A stretch of DNA of 64,000 nucleotides from Petrosia ficiformis (Eukaryota; Porifera; Demospongiae; Haplosclerida; Petrosiidae), in assembly GCA_947044365.1 (NCBI GenBank), contig OX345636.1, forward strand, positions 32,927,212 to 32,991,211, written 5' to 3'. Shown here in pieces: positions 58,811 to 64,000 of the stretch (positions are counted from its first letter, which is position 1; each line of letters starts with the position of its first letter). The notes beneath the pieces are model-generated. The model made no database searches, was not told where the DNA came from, and was given only the letters and a program-made list of their open reading frames with translations. Made by a program: the position numbers and the translations under genes.

Positions 58811-60947
58811 CTGTACGAGGGTAATATAATGTGAGTATTAGAATAGGAGGGACCCAATTTGTGAAGATCATACTTGTGTCACGAAACAAGGCCAACTAAA
58901 TTTGTTTATCCAGGATGTGAACTCTCTTCCTTAAAACCAAATGTAGGCTGACTAGGAAGTATTACATTTTGAAGTTAAGCATTTGCACAGATGTATTTTG
59001 CATCACAAGTGTGGTTTTCACATACAAATAGTTCAAAACAACATCTATGTCAACTACTAACTGAATACATGTATGTATGTTAAATACTGAGTTCACATCC
59101 ATCAAAGACATTCAACCAAAGAGTTTATTTAACCACCAATTTTTGACAAATGGTAATGTAATAGCATATGTGTAGATATCAGAGAGTACAGTAGTACTAT
59201 CTATGTAGGAATGGCTAAGAAAGAAAATGGCGACCCAGGCACCCACACAGTTTAATTGCACATTTGTTTACATCCCAAATCATTAATTGACCAAGCCCGC
59301 AGAATGATGTAATTCCTTAATTATATATGCAATGTATGTCACACAAACTTATATATTTAACCTATTCTGACCAATCACATCACAGTATATAACGAGTCAG
59401 ACTTCCCAACCAGAACGGCAATAAAATCATCCAATCAGCTGCATTTACATGTCATTGCTATGCAACAGTCTTTTTTCCTGATACTACACTGTTTGTTAGA
59501 ATTGGAATTTCAGTTTTTTTACAGCTATTTCCATATAGTCTGATAGATCATGCAAGTTATTAGATTATTGTCAGTTACTATCCATCATTGATTATGGCTG
59601 AGCAAAATTTTAAGCCCAATCATAGCGAAAAGGCATGAACCACTGAACCACTAAGGAAACCACAAGTTGGTATGGATCTGATTTGTCAGAATAGAGTAAA
59701 TATTGTATAAGTCAGATATCTACCTCCCGCCAGTTACATGTACATTCATCAGAAAAGTGCAGTGCTTCAGTGAAGCTTCCAAAGTCCCTCAGTTTACTCA
59801 AGCACTGCTTTTTTCCATGGGATATAATGGGTCTTATATCACTAGTGGGAGCGATATATGTAATAGATATAGCATGCGTTGAAGTGCTGTATCTGATTTA
59901 CAACCACAATCCTGAGGGCGCATAGCGCGCGAGGAAGAGTGGCTGTAAATCAGAAACTGCACAAGTAGGCATGTGCTATGTGTAATATATAGCATTTTGC
60001 ATAGGAAGATCACGTGTGCAGCTTCTGGAAGGCAGTGGAAGCTTCTATTATAGTCCGTTTGCTGTGTTTCTTGCTAGGTCAATGGCTCTAAAAGTGAAAG
60101 ACCTAAACTCTTAAAGATTGACTGTCACCGATAGCAAATCAACCAAAAAGCCAATAAAAGAGGCCCAGCTTAAAGTTGAAGAAGCCTGCTGGAAACGATG
60201 ATAAACACAGATGCTTATCGGAAGGTGCTAGTGGAGAGAACCATGAGGAGGCTTGAAAGAAGTACTGACATTTTCTACCGATCTGTTCACCAAGTGTTAG
60301 TCCGCCAACTATAGCACAATCTCTGTCAATGAATATAGTTCAATCTACACCAGCCATACAGAGTTATGGATGCCATATCAACATTAATTTTGGACCTGTA
60401 GATCATTCTGAACCAAAAAAGGAGTAAAGCAAAGCTCAAGTCTTGGTGTAGTTTGACATTTATTATTTATTTATATTCATCATTTACTTTGTGATTAAAT
60501 TTTAACAGTTTTTACTGTGTATCAAAGATGAAAGGGATATATGTGGCTTTCCAGTGCCTGTATCTCAATTCCTTTGATATAGCTATGCAAAATCCTATAT
60601 TCTATACATATAATACATATAAACCCATGGGAAGGAAATTAATAACCCTGTGGGCTATAAAACAACGATTAAATTACCAAATACCTCTACTTACAAGTCA
60701 GCGGTGGATCCAGTAGAATAACATTGTTTCGGGGGTGGGTGGTACCTAGAGTGAAATGGTGATAATGGGGCATGCTTGTGTGGTATGTGAAGCATTTTTG
60801 GAAAATATTCAAGTGGGGTGTGGTCATTTCACTCATTTGTCAATGACCTTGTCATGATAGATCTCTTTTAATTGACAAGATTGAGACAATCTTCATTCGT
60901 TGTGGAGTATCAATACTTAGCATTTTGTAATAATTAATTTTGTATAC
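58811..60947. other. Intron-like interval of the kinase fragment
   Basis: About 2.1 kb of non-coding DNA between the duplicated exon starts. Apart from the foldback at 59851-59993 I see no feature. The plus-strand ORF at 60528-60716 lacks support. A 'cagcggtggatccag' word at 60698 resembles one hAT terminus without a partner. Confidence 0.4.
59851..59993. mobile_element. Foldback MITE, 143 bp
   Basis: Left gcgatatatgtaatagatat then agcatgcgttgaagtgctgt. Right, read inverted: gctatatattacacatagca then catgcctacttgtgcagttt. Arms of about 57 bp enclose 'gggcgcatagcgcgc'. Confidence 0.75.
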
Positions 60948-62454
60948 CTGTTCTTCGGTGTCTTCTTGTTTTTGGATTTTCTTTTGAAGTTGTTGGTAAT
61001 CTTGCCAATTGTCTGGTTGAGCTCCTGTATCAGACATGTGTACAATATAATATAATTGCTGTTACTACTTTTACTTGAAATATTTAGTGTTGTTTAGTAT
61101 GACAATAATTTCTCAACCGTTTAGTTTAGTTGTAGTTTAGTTTAAATAATAATGTTAGGAATACTAAAAATGTTTAGTTTTAGTTAACTAAAAGTGCCAT
61201 TATTGGGTTAGACAATAGACCTGTAATGTTTAGTTAACTAAAAGTCACAATGCCTTACTAAAAGGGGTTTAGTTATAGTTATCATTAACTCAAACAACAC
61301 CAGTGCTTTTGCATGCAAAATATTATCACATGCACCTTCACTTGTTTTTCAGCATATTGAAGAGTTTTCTGTGTCTCCTGAAGTAATCGTTGTTTCTCTT
61401 GTAGTCTGGTAGGTATTACACTGTTGTATTTCATGATGATGATTCTCAATAATTTCCTGGAGGGTTTGCTGTGTCTCTTTTAGACTAATGTTTGCTTGTT
61501 GTACTGGACTATCTCTTGCTGTAACTTGTCCACTTGTTGAACCAGAGAAACATTACTGTCCTCCTCTCCTTTGTGCCCCTCCTCATCTTGATCTCCTGGT
61601 CATGATTTACTACACCCTCTCTCTGTTTCTCTCCTAGTTTTCTCAAGTACTCCTCTCTATTAGTGGATAATTTCCATGTACTTCCTACTGTCCATTCATC
61701 TTTAGTAAATACTACACAATAGAATTGTAATTACATAAATAATGGTTTCTGTACAAAAAACAGTATAAGAGAGTACAGTAGCACTTTATGAGTAAGGATG
61801 ATATGCTTTTTGGGATTTTCATAATTTTCTACATGCTAAAAAAAACACTCAAAACATCATCAAAATTGCTTTCGAAATGAAGTCTACAACCTTTGTTATA
61901 AAACAGATAATTATGCCCAGTCTTTATTAATTAAAAGTCCTATATGTGTACGAGCCAGCAGCAGAGGCACTGTTGATGACTATACTTACTTCTGTCTTCA
62001 TCTGCTGTCTCAAACACAAATTGAAGAATCAGTACTCTTGTACAAGTTTTGCACCTTTCCTTTACACACATGTACTTAGGGGAGTGTTTAGTCCCCAGTT
62101 TTCAGCATGCAAAACAATTATTCATGTGGGTGGCACCTTTATGAAAAGAAATGTGGCATGTGCAACAACATTGCACAAAAACAGTTGATGTTATAGTTTC
62201 ATTGGACAATTGAGTTTGGTTTCCCTACTATCGAACTCTCTAACTGTAGCTACAGTTGCTGGTTCAATTGCATCAGTCTCACTTCGTGGATTTATGATTG
62301 AGTGGTTGCCATTTTTTTATTACCATTTTCCACATGGTTTACAGTATTATACTGTTACATACCTTTATGTACATATACAGTAGCGCTCAATAAAATGTTC
62401 ACATAGCATTGTTGTAGCACATACATACTCAGTACGTTCCACTGTGTTAACTAC

Positions 62455-62790
62455 TGTGGCTATTGGCACTGACCACTGCACTTTCAAACACTCACCTTGC
62501 AGCTTTCCTCTGACTAACGAAGCATGCATTTGGTATATACATGCATGACTTTGTTAGAAGCTCCTCTGTTTAACTAAGTAAGTTGGAAGTCTGTTTGTGT
62601 AAAAAGTTATACAGGTAAGTAAAGGTGCCACTAAACTTTAAGCACTCGCCTGGCTATATCTTGCTGCTGTTAGCGAAATATACATTTAACATCTATAGCT
62701 TTTTTTAACAACTCTTTTTTCCAGCAAAGTAAGTTAGAAACTCTAGTTTTATAAAACAAAAAAGTTATAGAGATGAAAAACATTAGTTAC
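62455..62790 (+). repeat. Dispersed repeat family A, copy 8
   Basis: Closely follows copy 5: 'ggcactgaccactgcacttt', 'caaacactcaccttgc', 'ctaacgaagcatgcatttgg', 'gactttgttagaagctcctc' and 'gcaaagtaagttagaaactc'. Confidence 0.7.
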
Positions 62791-62810
62791 TAGTAGATGG
62801 TGTAGCTCAA

Positions 62811-63026
62811 ATGTCACCGTTGTTTATTATTTTATTAAGCGTAGTACACATAATAATATGCTCTTTCTGCGTAGTACAGAGTGTAGAGTACTACTTGCAT
62901 ACTACACCAACGCTACATGAAATTTTTATTGAGGGCTACTGTATAACTTCAACTCTATTTTATGAGCTACAAAATTGCAAAATCAGAGCTGTAATAACAT
63001 TTGCAATTTCACAAGCATATGTACAG
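62811..63026 (+). CDS. Candidate first exon with signal peptide
   Basis: Seventy-two codons from an ATG: MSPLFIILLSVVHIIICSFC, then VVQSVEYYLHTTPTLHEIFI and EGYCITSTLFYELQNCKIRA. It ends at a strong donor (acag|gtatgt). The N terminus is a textbook signal peptide. It may start a secreted or surface protein continuing beyond the window or disrupted by the downstream tandem array. Family unknown. Confidence 0.4.
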
Positions 63027-63459
63027 GTATGTGTCTAGAACACATTTACACACAATTGAGTCAGTGGAGTTACACCAGTGACTAACTGACTATCTAACCT
63101 TGTTGTTATTATCACAGCAGCAAGTTGATGAGATTAATACTGTGTTCACAATTACCAAAGTATTTAAAGGTTATTATTTTCAAGCGAATATCCAGTCACA
63201 TAAATGAGTGTACTCTGTATCACTGAACAGACCACCATCTGATTTTTTTCCCCCAAACACTATGAACCACACGCAAACAGAGCTGATGGTAACATATGAT
63301 GCAGAGTGACTAAATCTCCTACTTACTTCATCAGGCAGTGATATCTGTGTAATAAACAATTGGAAAATTCATGAATATACTATACCATTATGAAGATTGT
63401 ATAGTCCTGACAGTTTTATAACTTAACTATAATCTGGTTCACATAATAACGCAAAGCCT

Positions 63460-64000
63460 TGCGCTTATCTATCTATCCACTCATTTATTCATCCACTCAT
63501 CTATCTATCCATCCACTCATCTATCTATCCATCCACATATCTGTCCATCCACTCATCTATCTATCTATCCATCCACTTATCTATCTATCCACTCATCTAT
63601 CTATCCATCCACTCATTTTTCTATCTATTCACTCATTTATTCATCCACTAATCTATCTATCCATCCACTCATCTATCTTTCCATCCACTCATCTATCCAT
63701 CCACTCATCTATCTATCCATCCACTCATCTATCTATGTATCCACTCATTTATCTATCTATCCACTCGTTTATTCATCCACTCATCTATCTATCCATCCAC
63801 TCATCTATCTATCCCATCCACTCATTTATTCATCCACTCATCTATCTATTCATCCACTCATCTATCCATCCGCTCATCTATCTATTCACTCATTTATTCA
63901 TCCACTCATCATCTATCCATCCACTCATCTATCTATCCATCCACTCATTTATCTATCTATCCACTTATTTATTCATCCACTCATTTATCTATCCATCCAC
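63460..64000. repeat. Tandem array of (ctatctatccatccactcat)-type units
   Basis: Over 540 bp of tetranucleotide-based units (tcta/tcca/ttca/ctca) in a higher-order period of about 16-24 bp. It runs off the window edge. No genes within it. Confidence 0.92.

Larger units (their letters stand above)
58343..61711 (-). pseudogene. Coiled-coil TKL-type protein kinase fragment, truncated after the N-lobe
   Basis: Readable minus-strand exons: about 61711-61520 (FTKDEWTVGSTWKLSTNREE, frameshifted near 61600), 61405-61336 (LQEKQRLLQETQKTLQYAEK), 61024-60948, and 58810-58343. The last reads ELKQTILSIRQDYEELQKKS and then the kinase N-lobe. It has a glycine loop (LGRGGYGEVRVGIFRG), VAVKCLH with the ATP-anchoring Lys, and RHPNLLQFIGATRVGNPVIL. 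It stops after PLTRPEISRRYVCT, before any HRD or DFG motif. The C-lobe is absent or scrambled downstream, so the kinase is dead as drawn. The coiled-coil plus kinase layout matches the expanded sponge TKL kinases. The exon at 61024 is a 10-nt-deleted copy of the start of the 58810 exon. Confidence 0.6.

Noticed and set aside
60698..60860. hAT-like terminus cagcggtggatccag
   Set aside because: No inverted partner and no 8-bp duplication could be found.
63460..64000. Regularly spaced repeats considered as a CRISPR array
   Set aside because: The units are contiguous tetranucleotide-type repeats without unique spacers, in an animal genome.

Overview
This is an animal genomic window: protein genes are split by short GT-AG introns, intergenic DNA is AT-rich, and transposon debris is dense. 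The protein families point to a sponge, most likely a demosponge. These include C2H2/SWIM/PHD MULE transposases, ankyrin-P-loop proteins with a COR-like tail, coiled-coil TKL-type kinases, large beta-helix surface proteins with a multi-pass membrane tail, and tiny introns of 40-80 nt. The sponge assignment is an inference from family resemblance, not a search.

Two genes are confidently identified. A PINX1-like G-patch gene lies on the minus strand (three exons between 10898 and 7968; its 3' part was not found). A complete furin/kexin-type proprotein convertase lies on the minus strand (44872 to 32802). It has 11 exons and 717 codons, with signal peptide, prodomain, the D/H/N/S catalytic residues, P domain, Cys-rich segment and hydrophobic tail. 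Its introns total about 10 kb and are packed with inserted repeats.

Layout: 1-3 kb holds repeats. At 3.1-3.8 kb is a decayed Tc1/mariner transposase, and at 3.9-6.25 kb an internally deleted MULE with recognisable terminal inverted repeats. The PINX1-like gene occupies 8-10.9 kb. At 11.9-16.1 kb is a decayed LINE (ORF1, endonuclease, reverse transcriptase, TAA-repeat tail). From 20.4 to 29.2 kb runs a graveyard of receptor-type and retroelement fragments: a multi-pass surface protein, an RT-like retroelement, an ankyrin/P-loop protein, a CARD-like exon, a second surface protein on the minus strand and a second MULE. The convertase gene covers 32.8-44.9 kb. From 45 to 57.5 kb lie repeats, duplications and a few splice-flanked candidate exons. 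A truncated coiled-coil kinase lies at 58.3-61.7 kb, and a tetranucleotide-type tandem array runs from 63.46 kb to the window edge.

Structurally, the window is dominated by non-autonomous DNA elements. Four carry intact 8-bp target-site duplications (hAT-like). Several near-perfect foldback elements are present, along with two dispersed repeat families in both orientations (A: eight copies; B: five to six copies). Most of the other open reading frames look like products of these repeats or of decayed transposons. Exon boundaries come from splice-site consensus, frame continuity and family alignment by eye.
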